This document shows positions 55,097 through 63,933 of a DNA stretch of 64,000 nt, one piece after another; position 1 is the first letter of the stretch, and every line of letters starts with the position of its first letter. The notes below the pieces were generated by a model. That model made no database searches, was not told the DNA's origin, and worked only from the letters and a program-made list of their open reading frames with translations. The stretch is from AP-15 sp963750195 (GTDB taxonomy: Bacteria > Pseudomonadota > Alphaproteobacteria > ATCC43930 > CGMCC-115725). The stretch lies in assembly GCA_963750195.1 (NCBI GenBank), contig CAVVPS010000007.1:1-64000 (forward strand), written 5' to 3'. Position numbers and translations under genes: made by a program.

Positions 55097-57982
55097 TTAG
55101 TTGCCTCGGCGAGCACAAGAGCCTCTTGCCAGGCAGTCTGCCGAGATGGAAATCGCCCGCCGGCTCGGTTGTATACCTTTACCGATGCGCTCGCGCCGGC
55201 TGCGTTCAAGTGCTTTCCAGATCAAAGCTTCCAGGACATCGCGTCTGTAAGGCTTCTCTACTAACACGAACCCCTCGCCCGCCGCCGGCGACACGTACTG
55301 GCTGTAGCCGGTCGCCAGCAGAATAGGCAACTCCGGGCGGCGCTTGCGCAGGATCCGCGCCAGTTCGAGACCGCTCATTCGACCCGGCATGACGATGTCC
55401 GACAACACCAGCGCGATCTGCGGATCCCGCTCGAGAGCGGCCAAGGCACTATCGCCGTCGCGCGCTTCGACTGGCCGATACCCGATATCCTCCAATAGCT
55501 CGGCGGTTACCTCGGCAACTTCAGCGTCGTCCTCGACAAACAGAATGTGCGCCGATGCCGTCTCCGCTGCAGGTTCGACTTCCGGGAGTGGAATTGGGAA
55601 GCCCGCGGTTGCAGTCGCCCGCGGCAACAGTAGCTTAACAGCGGTGCCTTTGCCGCGCGTGCTCTCGATCGTTGCCGTACCGCCGCTCTGCTTAGCAAAG
55701 CCATAGACCTGGGAGAGGCCGAGACCCGATCCGAGGCCCGCCTCCTTCGTCGTAAAATAAGGTTCGAACGCTTGGGCCAGCACATCGGGCGACATTCCGG
55801 TGCCAGTGTCCGACAAGGTCACCGCGACGAAATCTCCTGTCAGCCCGTCACTCTCCAAAGTACCGGACCGATAGGTGACGTTGCTTGCAGTGACCCGGAG
55901 GCGACCGCCCTCCGGCATCGCGTCGCGCGCATTCACCCCGATGTTCAGCAGCGCCAGTTCGAACTCCGCAGGGTCGATCGCGACCGGCCAGAGTTGCTCC
56001 GGCATGTCCACGGTCACCTCGATATCCGTTCGAAGTGACCGGGACAGCATGTCAGCAATTTCGCGCGTTCGCTGCCGCAGATCGACCGGCTCGGGGCGTA
56101 GAGTCTGGCGCCGCGAAAAGGCCAGCAGCTGCCGGGTCAGTCTCTTGCCGCGCTCGGCGGCGCGCACGATCGCCGAGGCGCGCCGGAGCACTGCGTCATT
56201 GGGAGCATTGTCACACAACAGCTCGGCGTTGCCGCTCACCACCGTCAGCAAATTGTTAAAGTCGTGCGCGACGCCGCCGGTGAGCTGGCCGATCGCCTCC
56301 ATTCTCTGCGCCTGATGCAGTGCTGCCTCCGCTTGCTCGCGCTCTTTGACCTCGATCTGCAGGCGCCGGTTGGTCGCTTCGAGATCGTGCATGCGTTGAT
56401 CCACCACGGTCTCGATCCGCCTGGTGTAGCCGGTGCCGAGCATCAAGAGCGCGCCCAACAAGCCGGTGCTGAAAACGCCGACGACGAGCACGCCCCAGCT
56501 CTGCCATCTGCGGTGCCGCGCCAGATAGGATGCGGTTGGCGTCGTCTGGACGTCGTAGCGGCGTCCACCAAAGGTGAATTTTTCGTCGTAAGAAGTCTCG
56601 CCGGGTATCGAGGGAGTGCTGACGAAGAGCGGCAGTTTCCTGTCAAGATCGACCAGCTTGACTCCGATCATCGCGTTTACGGGGGCAAGCAGCTCTTCCA
56701 TAAACGTGCCCATCTGCAGGGCGACGATCAGCACCCCCGGTCCGTTGGGCCCGTCACGCACTGCGAAGACCAGCAATATGCCGGTCTGCTGCCCGTGTTT
56801 TTCGGCGACGCGGATCGGCGCTGTTGCCGCCACGGCCCCGGTCTCAACTGCTGCATCGGTGGCAGTTGCGCGATCGCGGTCGCATGCGAGATCGAACCCT
56901 AGGGCCGCCTCGTTGCCCGCGATCGGCTCGACATAGGTTATGGGGTAGTAATGCGCCCGCCCTCCAGCACGATGCGAGCGCCCCATGGAATCGACCTCTC
57001 GAATTTCGAACCCCGGCAGATCAGCCTGCTGCGCCGCCTCGAAGGCGGCGCGGTGAGCGAGATCGATCCGGGGCGCCCACTTGACTGCCTGAATCGTCGG
57101 GACGCGCTGTAACAAATTTAGCGCGAGATGATGAAAGTCCGACCGTGACAGCGGTGCCGGCCCTGCCGGCCCAGTGAATGATCGTTCCAATTGTTCCAGG
57201 AAGACATCTTCTTCTTCCAATCCGGTATGAACCTCGTCGACCACCTGGCGAGAGAGGAGCCGGAAATCCAGCAAGCCTTCGTCGTGCTCCCATTTGCTGA
57301 CGCGAACAAAAATTGCCGTAAACAGCGCGCAGAACAACAGCATTGGCACTGCTACTGGCAGCGCGCGGCTGCGCCATAACGTGCGCGGCTCGCCAGCAAC
57401 CACGAGCATCAAGGGCAGCACGACCAGAACGCCAAGCGTGTCGCCGATCCACCATGAAATCCAACTCGTTGCCAAATCGGGACGAGCGACAACACCAAGG
57501 ACCGACAAGCCGGCCAGTGACAGGGTTGCGCTGGTCAGACAGCTGACCGGGGAGAGCAGCAGAAAACGCGAGATGTCGCGGCCATTATCGAGGGGTGCCG
57601 GATAGCCGATTGCGCGCCGCAATATCGCTCCTCCGATGGCCGCCTGCAGGGTCGAGGCGGCGGCGATGATGATTGCTGCGGTAACACAAGTTGCGCCGAG
57701 CTCCGGATCGATTAAGTACCCAGCCCACAGATTGAGCAGTAATGAGCCGAGAAAGATCCAGGGCAGCGTTGCCCGGCCTCGGATCAACGCGGCGGTGACG
57801 GCAATTCCGGCCGCAGGAAAGATCGGGGATGCATAGCCGGGCGGGACGGCCAGCATCAAACCGAGCTTGCCGCTGAGCGTATAGACCACAGTCAACAGCG
57901 GGTAGGCGAAGACGGACTTCACAATTTGGGCAGATGGAGACCGGCGTTGGGTCCGGAGCATTTGGCGATCGCCCGCGCTCAC
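55097..57982 (-). CDS. MASE1 hybrid sensor histidine kinase with receiver domain
   Basis: A 961-residue inner-membrane sensor. Residues about 20-220 form a multi-helix MASE1 domain (GKLGLMLAVPPGYASPIFPAAGIA). A CHASE-like periplasmic domain spans about 240-470, then a helix near 490-510. The HisKA box GGVAHDFNNLL places the phospho-His near residue 573. HATPase N and G boxes are NIGVNARDAMPEGG and GSGLGLSQVYGFAKQSGG. The receiver domain (about 815-935) has FVEDDAEV and LSDIVMPGRMSG, with the phospho-Asp near 861. A second start, ATG 57961, lies 21 bases in. No response regulator is adjacent, so output is likely by a separate partner. Its 5' end carries the direct repeat described below. Confidence 0.9.
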   Translation of the reverse strand: MSAGDRQMLRTQRRSPSAQIVKSVFAYPLLTVVYTLSGKLGLMLAVPPGYASPIFPAAGIAVTAALIRGRATLPWIFLGSLLLNLWAGYLIDPELGATCVTAAIIIAAASTLQAAIGGAILRRAIGYPAPLDNGRDISRFLLLSPVSCLTSATLSLAGLSVLGVVARPDLATSWISWWIGDTLGVLVVLPLMLVVAGEPRTLWRSRALPVAVPMLLFCALFTAIFVRVSKWEHDEGLLDFRLLSRQVVDEVHTGLEEEDVFLEQLERSFTGPAGPAPLSRSDFHHLALNLLQRVPTIQAVKWAPRIDLAHRAAFEAAQQADLPGFEIREVDSMGRSHRAGGRAHYYPITYVEPIAGNEAALGFDLACDRDRATATDAAVETGAVAATAPIRVAEKHGQQTGILLVFAVRDGPNGPGVLIVALQMGTFMEELLAPVNAMIGVKLVDLDRKLPLFVSTPSIPGETSYDEKFTFGGRRYDVQTTPTASYLARHRRWQSWGVLVVGVFSTGLLGALLMLGTGYTRRIETVVDQRMHDLEATNRRLQIEVKEREQAEAALHQAQRMEAIGQLTGGVAHDFNNLLTVVSGNAELLCDNAPNDAVLRRASAIVRAAERGKRLTRQLLAFSRRQTLRPEPVDLRQRTREIADMLSRSLRTDIEVTVDMPEQLWPVAIDPAEFELALLNIGVNARDAMPEGGRLRVTASNVTYRSGTLESDGLTGDFVAVTLSDTGTGMSPDVLAQAFEPYFTTKEAGLGSGLGLSQVYGFAKQSGGTATIESTRGKGTAVKLLLPRATATAGFPIPLPEVEPAAETASAHILFVEDDAEVAEVTAELLEDIGYRPVEARDGDSALAALERDPQIALVLSDIVMPGRMSGLELARILRKRRPELPILLATGYSQYVSPAAGEGFVLVEKPYRRDVLEALIWKALERSRRERIGKGIQPSRRAISISADCLARGSCARRGN
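57906..57959. repeat. 54-bp direct repeat, copy A
   Basis: By hand count 47 of 54 bases match 63947-64000 in the same orientation: 12 identical, then a divergent hexamer (1 of 6), then 34 of 36. The repeat encodes the first residues of the histidine kinase (LRTQRRSPSAQIVKSVFA). Confidence 0.85.
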
Positions 57983-58548
57983 TGGGGAAAGCGGAGGCTA
58001 CATGAATTCTCCCGCGAGTAGAACGACTCGCCGAGCTACCTGGTGCTGTGAGCCCGTTCTCCCTATCTTCCCCGCTTACGCGGAGGTTCGGGAGTGTCGC
58101 TGCCTCGCGCTCTCTTTTGGGCGAGTGCTGCCGATCCGCCGGCGCCGTTGCCGCGCCCTAGCTCAAATTGACGGCAAATCCCTGCTGCCGGCCGGGGCGC
58201 GCGCCACCTATCGGAGGATGAACTGGGGCGATTATCTTGGTCCGGAGCCGCATGATTTCCCCGATCTCGGGTTTGGCTTCGGGGCGAAGCAGCCGACTGT
58301 AGCGCGGATGCGCCCCTGTATGCCCGAGGGCCGCAACCTGATGGATCGAGCCCGGCCGTGACACGAGGGTGAAGCTCATGTTAGCGTCTCCACATCAGCC
58401 GCACCGGGGCGCGCTGATCACGCCGATCATCGTGCCGACGGGCGGAGCCAGCAGCTTGTTACGGCGGAAGCTGCAAAAACCCGAGGATCGCGCCCCTCAA
58501 CTCGGAGCGAGTGATGATCCCCGTGAGAACCGGCAAACGGAGAAGCCG
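57983..58548. other. gene-poor stretch upstream of a decayed methyltransferase
   Basis: 566 bases in which I can support no gene. Short open frames exist on both strands but none has a ribosome site or recognisable motif. It includes the promoter side of the minus-strand histidine kinase. Confidence 0.4.
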
Positions 58549-59307
58549 ATGGTCGATTTCGTTTCCAACGACGTGTCCGTTTCGCATGCGCCGACCCCTC
58601 AAGCGACGATCGACATTCTCGACGGCTGGGTTTCCATCCTTCCGGCGGAACTCGAAGCCGCAACCGGAGGTTTCGCGCCGCTCCTTGCCGACGACCGTGC
58701 CATCTGGGCGATAGATCGGCTCGACGGCGTCCGGGAGCGCCACAATTCTTGAACTCGGCCCGTTGGAAGGCGGGCATACCTCGACCGCGCCGGGGCAAAA
58801 AGCATCATCGCCATCGAGGGCAACAAGCGTTGCTACCTGAAATGCCTGATTCCAAAGCATTGCTCGGTGTTCATTCGGCCCATTTGTTGCTCGGCGATTT
58901 CGTTTCGTGGCTCGAGCAGGATCGGCGTAGGTTCGACGTGATCTGGGCGACGGGCGTGCTCTATCACATGACCGAACCACTACCGTTACTGCGACTTCTG
59001 GCCGACCGTACCGACAGGCTGTATATATGGACGATGACTATTCGCCAAACCGCTGCAACCGCCGCTTATTTCGATTGAGGATCGCGAGTTTGAAGGCGAG
59101 AAAGTCAGACATTATCTGCGGTCTTACATGGGTGCCGAATGCACGCCTGCCTATTGTGGCGGCGTGTACTCTGGATCGGCATGGCTGCGTCGTTCGGACA
59201 TCTTGAGAGCGCTGGAGAAATTCGGGTTGTCAAATATAGAAATAGCTTTTGAAACGCCATTTACCGGCAATGGCCCGTCTTTCGCGTTGGTGGCGAAGCG
59301 AGATTGA
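58549..59307 (+). pseudogene. degenerate class I SAM-dependent methyltransferase
   Basis: ATG 58549 gives SHAPTPQATIDILDGW, LADDRAIWAIDRLDGV, then several frame jumps. One frame has ILELGPLEGGHT (SAM motif), the next LDRAGAKSIIAIEGNKRCYLKCLI, the next LLGDFVSWLEQDRRRFDVIWATGVLYHMTEPLPLLRLL, and the last VRHYLRSY, YCGGVYSGSAW, IAFETPFTGNGPSFALVAKRD to TGA 59305. Together they spell nearly the whole protein in family order, but at least four indels break it, so this is a true pseudogene. Such methyltransferases usually accompany glycan genes, as it does here. Confidence 0.75.
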
Positions 59308-59723
59308 GCCCGCGCGCCTCGTCGGGCTGGGCGGGCTCACGGATCGAGGGGTGAGAGATCGGTCTCGGTCCCGGCACCCACGCCTCCCTTTTGCCTCGGT
59401 CGCGGCGGAATCGCAGACGCGGATCCCCGGAACAAGTCCGGGCGAGGGGTGTCGGAAGTTGACTCGAGCATTCGCGACAACCGCTCAGACACATTCACAT
59501 GATTCAGTCGGTCCGCGGAAGGTCGAAGCGTTCTGCGGCCTCGACTCGGTCGCAGGTGAATCATGTGTTTGCCTCTGAGCGCCAGCTTGGCAGCGTTTTC
59601 GAAACCGGATAGCCATGCCGGCAAATCGGGCATGACGGTCAACATTTCGTCCGCCATGGCGGAATACGATGAAGGACAAGCATCCTTTTAGCTTATTTTG
59701 CGAAGGACAGCGATGGTAACCCA
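59308..59723. other. intergenic stretch with repeat remnant and inverted repeat
   Basis: 416 bases with no supportable gene. At about 59418-59447 lies a degenerate half of the dispersed palindromic repeat (CGCGGATCCCCGG-AACAAG-TCCGGG). At 59496-59506 and 59557-59567 is an exact 11-bp inverted repeat, CACATGATTCA and its complement, 50 bases apart. The start region of the next gene is at the right edge. Confidence 0.5.
59496..59567. repeat. 11-bp inverted repeat with 50-bp spacer
   Basis: CACATGATTCA at 59496-59506 and TGAATCATGTG at 59557-59567 are exact inverted copies. The spacing could suit insertion-sequence ends, a long-stem attenuator or a paired operator. No transposase lies between. 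Confidence 0.5.
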
Positions 59724-62585
59724 ATGACCGACCCAGTATCCGACGAACTCTACGGGCCGGAATATTATGCAAAACATTGCGGACCGATGGCCTACCAGCG
59801 TTCCTGCCCGCACTGGTCGGTGTTTTTCGGTTCGATCGCCGAGCAGCTAATTCGCAGCTTCCGGCCCGGCCGGGTGTTCGATGCCGGCTGCGCCCACGGC
59901 TTTCTGGTCGAGGCGTTCTGGGACCGCGGGGTCGAAGCCTGGGGCCGCGACATCTCCAGCTACGCGATTTCGCAAGTACGCCCCGATATGCGGCCCTATT
60001 GCGCGGCCGGTTCGATCGCCGAACCGATCGAGGGCCGGTTCGACCTAGTCACCTGCATTGAGGTCCTGGAGCATATCAGCGAGGACCAGGCAGCGCAGGC
60101 CGTCGCCATGATGACGGCGATCACCGACCGGATCCTGTTCTCGTCCTCGCCCACCGATTTCGACGAACCGACCCACATCAATGTACGGCCTCCGCTCTAT
60201 TGGCTCAGATCATTTGCCGAGCATGGATTCGCGCCGGTGCTTTCGTATGACGCGACCTATCTGACCCCGCAGGCGCTGGTGCTGGAGCGGACCCCCGGAG
60301 GCCCGACCGAGCAGACCTTGAGCGCGTGTGCCGAGCTTGTCAGGGTGCGGCTGCTGGGCGTGGAGCGGGACCGGCGGATCGCCGACCTGAATGCCCAGCA
60401 AGCCGAGAGAGACCGACTGCTCGAAGCGGCGGCCAGTCGCGAGGCGGCCGCCGCAGCACGCATCGCCCAACTGGAAGAGGCTCGGGACCGGCGGGTCGCC
60501 GACCAGAATGCCCAGCAAGCCGAGAGAGACCGACTGCTCGAAGCGGCGGCCAGTCGCGAGGCGGCCGCCGCGGCACGCATCGCCCAACTGGAGGAGGCTC
60601 GCGTCGAGGCCGTGGCGCAGGCGGCGGCTCAGATCGCGCGGCTGGAAGAGGCTCGCGCCGAGGCGGAGGCGGAGGCAGCGATCCACGCCCGCAATGACGC
60701 AGGCATTGCCGCCGCACAGCTGACGCAGGCGCGCTCCGATCTCCGATCGGCACAAGACGAGCTGGCGCGGGTATCGGCCGAGTACCAGGCGATCGCGGGG
60801 TCGACCGCATGGCGGATGACCAAGCCGCTACGAGGCTTGGCCGAGCGCATGTCGCCGGGCAATCGCCGCCGCTTGCGGCGCCTCATGGGGGTGCTGTGGC
60901 GAAGCGAGACATTCCCGATCGCGTCGGCGCAACCGTCCGCCTCCTATGACGCCTTTGTCGAGGCCGACCGACAGCGGTTGGAGGGGGAGCGGCCCGAGCT
61001 GCCGCCGATACCCGCCGCGGCGGCACAACCGCCCGCATCCTTTGACGCCTTTGTCGAGACCGACCGACAGCGGTTGGAGGGGGAGCGGCTCGACCTGCTG
61101 CGGCATGCCGGGCTGATGCCCTATCGGCCGAACTTTGCGGTGATCATCGACGGCGCGGACGAAGTGCTTGTCCGCCAGACCAATGCGTCACTGCGCGAGC
61201 AGATCTGGCTGCACTGGCAAAGCCTGGAGACCGGCGGCTTTCCCGATATCTCGGCAGCCGGGATCGACGGCGATTTCATCGTGCTGATGCACGCCGGCGA
61301 TACCCTGGCGCAGGATGCGCTCTACGAATTCGCCAGTGCTCTGAACGCCGATCCACAGCTCGACATGATCTACGCCGACGAAGATTCGATCGACGCCACC
61401 GGGCGGCGCAGCCGACCGTTTTTCAAGCCGGGATGGAGCCCGGATTATCTCGAAAGCTTCAACTACATCGGCAATGCCGCGTGCTTTCGCACCGGCCCGG
61501 CACGCGCGCATCTCGCGGCAAACGGGTTATACGATTTCATTCTGCGGTTCACCGAGGCGAACCCGCGTCTGCTGCACCTGCGCAAAGTGCTCTACCATCG
61601 CCGCGTGGCAACCGATGTGTCGCCCGCCGACCAGAGCGGGGCGGAAATTGCCGCGCTGCAGGGCCGCCTCGAGCGCAGCGGACGGCGCGGAACGGTGAGC
61701 ACAGGCATCTACGGCCGGGGCTACTGGGACATCAGCCTCTCGCTTGCGCACGAGCCGCTGGTGTCGATCGTGATCCCGACGGCCGGCAAGATCGTGCAGT
61801 GGGGGGGACGTGACTGGGACCTGCTGCAACATTGCGTCGGCAGCATTCTGACCTGCTCCACTTACCGCAATTTCGAGATCGTGTTGGTCGACAACGGCGA
61901 TCTTGGACCGACCCGCAAGACCGCGCTGGAGAGCGCCGGCTGCCGCTTTGTCACCTACCGCGAGGCCGGGTTTAATCTCCCGAGAAAGCTCAATCTCGGC
62001 GTTCGCTATGCGCGGGGCGAGCTGTTGCTGCTGATGAACGACGACATGGAGCTGATCGCGGCGGACTGGATCGAGCGGATGCTGGAGCATTTCGAAAAAC
62101 CCCATGTCGGCGTTGTTGGCGCCAAGCTGCTCTATCCCGACGGGACCATCCAACACGCCGGTGTCGTGCACAATTACGGAAACCCCGATCACGTCAGACG
62201 GGGCTGGCCGCGCACCGATCCAGGCTATTTTTTCAGCACCTGCGCGGTGCACAATTTCGGTGCCGTGACGGGCGCGTGCATGATGACCCGACGCGAGGTG
62301 TATCAGCGCGTCAGCGGCTATACGGAAGATCTGTCGATCAGCTTCAACGACGTCGATTATTGTCAAAAGGTGCGCGATCTCGGCCTCACCGTCGTATACG
62401 CGCCGCGCGCCGAGTTGTTTCATTTCAAATCCCAGTCGCGCGCGGCGGAGCTCGATCACGCCGAGTGGCTCTTTTATCATCAGCGATGGGCGCAGCAGGT
62501 GACCTTGGACGAATTCTATAACGAGAGGCAGCTGACCGTGGCGCCACCGACTTTCGAAATCTGCACGAACCCGCGTATCCTATGA
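59724..62585 (+). CDS. methyltransferase / coiled-coil / glycosyltransferase fusion
   Basis: A 953-residue protein from ATG 59724. Residues 1 to about 190 are a SAM methyltransferase (DAGCAHG at 53-59, VTCIEVLEHI near 111-120). Residues about 205-365 are an Ala/Glu/Arg-rich coiled coil containing two 39-residue tandem repeats. A second pair of 32-residue-spaced repeats lies at about 403-460. Residues about 470-660 look like a degenerate GT-A domain (VIIDGADEVLV, FIVLMHAGDTL, YADEDS). Residues about 678-953 are a GT2 domain: VSIVIPTAG, EIVLVDNGD, LMNDDMEL (DXD site), GAVTGACMMTRREVY, and DVDYCQKVRDLG. No signal peptide. Predicted to modify and extend a surface glycan, with the coil acting as a spacer. 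Confidence 0.8.
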   Translation: MTDPVSDELYGPEYYAKHCGPMAYQRSCPHWSVFFGSIAEQLIRSFRPGRVFDAGCAHGFLVEAFWDRGVEAWGRDISSYAISQVRPDMRPYCAAGSIAEPIEGRFDLVTCIEVLEHISEDQAAQAVAMMTAITDRILFSSSPTDFDEPTHINVRPPLYWLRSFAEHGFAPVLSYDATYLTPQALVLERTPGGPTEQTLSACAELVRVRLLGVERDRRIADLNAQQAERDRLLEAAASREAAAAARIAQLEEARDRRVADQNAQQAERDRLLEAAASREAAAAARIAQLEEARVEAVAQAAAQIARLEEARAEAEAEAAIHARNDAGIAAAQLTQARSDLRSAQDELARVSAEYQAIAGSTAWRMTKPLRGLAERMSPGNRRRLRRLMGVLWRSETFPIASAQPSASYDAFVEADRQRLEGERPELPPIPAAAAQPPASFDAFVETDRQRLEGERLDLLRHAGLMPYRPNFAVIIDGADEVLVRQTNASLREQIWLHWQSLETGGFPDISAAGIDGDFIVLMHAGDTLAQDALYEFASALNADPQLDMIYADEDSIDATGRRSRPFFKPGWSPDYLESFNYIGNAACFRTGPARAHLAANGLYDFILRFTEANPRLLHLRKVLYHRRVATDVSPADQSGAEIAALQGRLERSGRRGTVSTGIYGRGYWDISLSLAHEPLVSIVIPTAGKIVQWGGRDWDLLQHCVGSILTCSTYRNFEIVLVDNGDLGPTRKTALESAGCRFVTYREAGFNLPRKLNLGVRYARGELLLLMNDDMELIAADWIERMLEHFEKPHVGVVGAKLLYPDGTIQHAGVVHNYGNPDHVRRGWPRTDPGYFFSTCAVHNFGAVTGACMMTRREVYQRVSGYTEDLSISFNDVDYCQKVRDLGLTVVYAPRAELFHFKSQSRAAELDHAEWLFYHQRWAQQVTLDEFYNERQLTVAPPTFEICTNPRIL
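60369..60602 (+). repeat. two 117-bp tandem repeats in the coiled-coil region
   Basis: Copy 1 is 60369-60485 and copy 2 is 60486-60602. The unit is 39 codons, in frame and nearly identical, so a recent internal duplication of the coiled coil. Confidence 0.9.
60930..61097 (+). repeat. pair of in-frame direct repeats, 96-bp spacing
   Basis: The segment from 60930 (encoding QPSASYDAFVEADRQRLEGER) recurs from 61026 (QPPASFDAFVETDRQRLEGER) 96 bases later, 32 codons. A second, separate internal duplication in the same gene. Confidence 0.85.
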
Positions 62586-62643
62586 AAGCGCCGCCGGCCC
62601 GCTTTCACCTTCGCCCGGCACGTCGGTTGCGGTCGATCGCGGG

Positions 62644-63429
62644 ATGACGGAGCAGTGGAGCCAACCGGCCGTCGTCTATTTGCTGCGCGGTGCGGACCAG
62701 CAATGGGACGACAGCTGCACCCGGTTCATCCGGGGATACCAGCGATATTCCGCCGGCGTCGAGCACCAGCTCTACGTGATCTGCAAGGGTTTTTTTTCGG
62801 AGGGCGATCTGGCCAGGGCACGCCGGGCGTTGGCAGCGGTGCCGCATCGGGAGATTCAGCTCGCCGATGATGGGTTCGATCTGGGCGCCTATCTGGCGAT
62901 CGCCGGCCAAATCGCCGAAGGCGAGGTGTGCTTTCTCAATACCCACAGCGAGATACTGGGAGCGGCTTGGCTGGAAAAGCTGGCGGTTAACCTGCGATCT
63001 CCCGGCGTCGGCCTGGTCGGAGCGACTGGTTCCTACGAGAGCCTGTCGGAGATGGACCCGCTGTTTCCGCCGTTTCCCAACATCCATGTGCGCTCTAACG
63101 CCTTCATGATGGCGCGGGATTTGCTGCTGAAGCACACCGGTCGGCTAGCGATCGGCGAAAAGCTCGACGCCTATCTGCTCGAAAGCGGCCCCGATAGCCT
63201 GACCCGCCTGGTGCAACGCGACGGCTTCGAGACCTTGGTCGTCGGCCGTAACGCCCGCGGTTACGCGCCACGGTGGTGGCCTGTCAGCGACACCTTTCGT
63301 CAAGGCGCGCAGACCAACCTGCTGGTGGCCGACAACCAGACCCGCGCCTATGCCGCCGCTATGTTCGAGGACAAGCGGCGTATGGTGCAACACACCTGGG
63401 GGCCGTACCTGCAAGCGAATTTGCTATAG
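62644..63429 (+). CDS. glycan-locus protein, glycosyltransferase-like
   Basis: A 261-residue protein from ATG 62644, 58 bases after the fusion gene. It shows VVYLLRGADQQWDDSC, a DDGFDLGAYLAIA segment, VCFLNTHSEIL (with a possible metal-site Asn-Thr-His), VGATGSYESL and NIHVRSNAFMMARDLLL. The later GFETLVVGRN, SDTFRQGAQTNLLVADNQTR segment recurs in proteins near rhamnan/polysaccharide genes. A GT-A-like nucleotide-sugar fold is likely, but no classical DXD is plain. Predicted to act on the same glycan. Confidence 0.6.
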   Translation: MTEQWSQPAVVYLLRGADQQWDDSCTRFIRGYQRYSAGVEHQLYVICKGFFSEGDLARARRALAAVPHREIQLADDGFDLGAYLAIAGQIAEGEVCFLNTHSEILGAAWLEKLAVNLRSPGVGLVGATGSYESLSEMDPLFPPFPNIHVRSNAFMMARDLLLKHTGRLAIGEKLDAYLLESGPDSLTRLVQRDGFETLVVGRNARGYAPRWWPVSDTFRQGAQTNLLVADNQTRAYAAAMFEDKRRMVQHTWGPYLQANLL

Positions 63430-63689
63430 GGTTGCGAGCGGGGGAGCCCGGCAGGTTTGTCGGTCCAGGGGTGTAAGCCGCCCTGGGTGGCGATGAAATC
63501 GACAATCGTGTCCACCCCGTCGCCCCATTTGAGGTTAGAGAAGAGAAAGAGCCGTTTGCCGCATTCGCCGCGCGTTGCAATTTTACGGGTTTGACGCATA
63601 CGCGCAGGTATGCGTGACATGGCAGGTTGATCGAGTTTCTGGTATGTTCGCGCGACCGTCGCAAAGCCGGCCGGGATGGCGGTGAGTGG
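63430..63689. other. non-coding stretch with gene remnants
   Basis: 260 bases without an intact gene. A minus-strand fragment at about 63474-63602 resembles the end of UreG (annotated separately). Confidence 0.5.
63474..63602 (-). pseudogene. UreG-like C-terminal fragment
   Basis: The minus-strand translation reads RLFLFSNLKWGDGVDTIVDFI followed by ATQGGL, with MRQT before it. UreG, the GTPase that loads nickel into urease, ends with FVFTNLKTGEGLDTIVAFI-type residues. Upstream frames do not continue into UreG, and the GTPase P-loop is absent, so only about 40 residues survive. Assignment is by motif resemblance. Confidence 0.4.
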
Positions 63690-63933
63690 ATGAAGGCACT
63701 GAAGTTCACCAAAAACCGCCGGGAGACGTTCCTGGCGGTGCTGGCCGATATCAGCATCGTCAGCGTCGCTGCCAGCATCGCTGGAATCACCCGGGTACGA
63801 GCATATCAGGTGCCCAAGCGAGATCCCGATTTGCCTCGGCTGGGGACGAAGCAGAAGAACGGGATGCCGGCGCGCTTGAGGCGGAGGCTGGCGGCGTCCG
63901 GTCAATGGCGTGCGGAGCCTATCGACAGCAGCG

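Noticed and set aside
58158..58379. A 73-residue minus-strand frame in the gene-poor stretch
   Set aside because: No motif and no ribosome site; low confidence.
60369..61100. Regularly spaced repeats taken as a CRISPR array
   Set aside because: Only two copies of each unit, no unique spacers of 30-40 bases, and they are in frame in a coding sequence. No cas genes seen.
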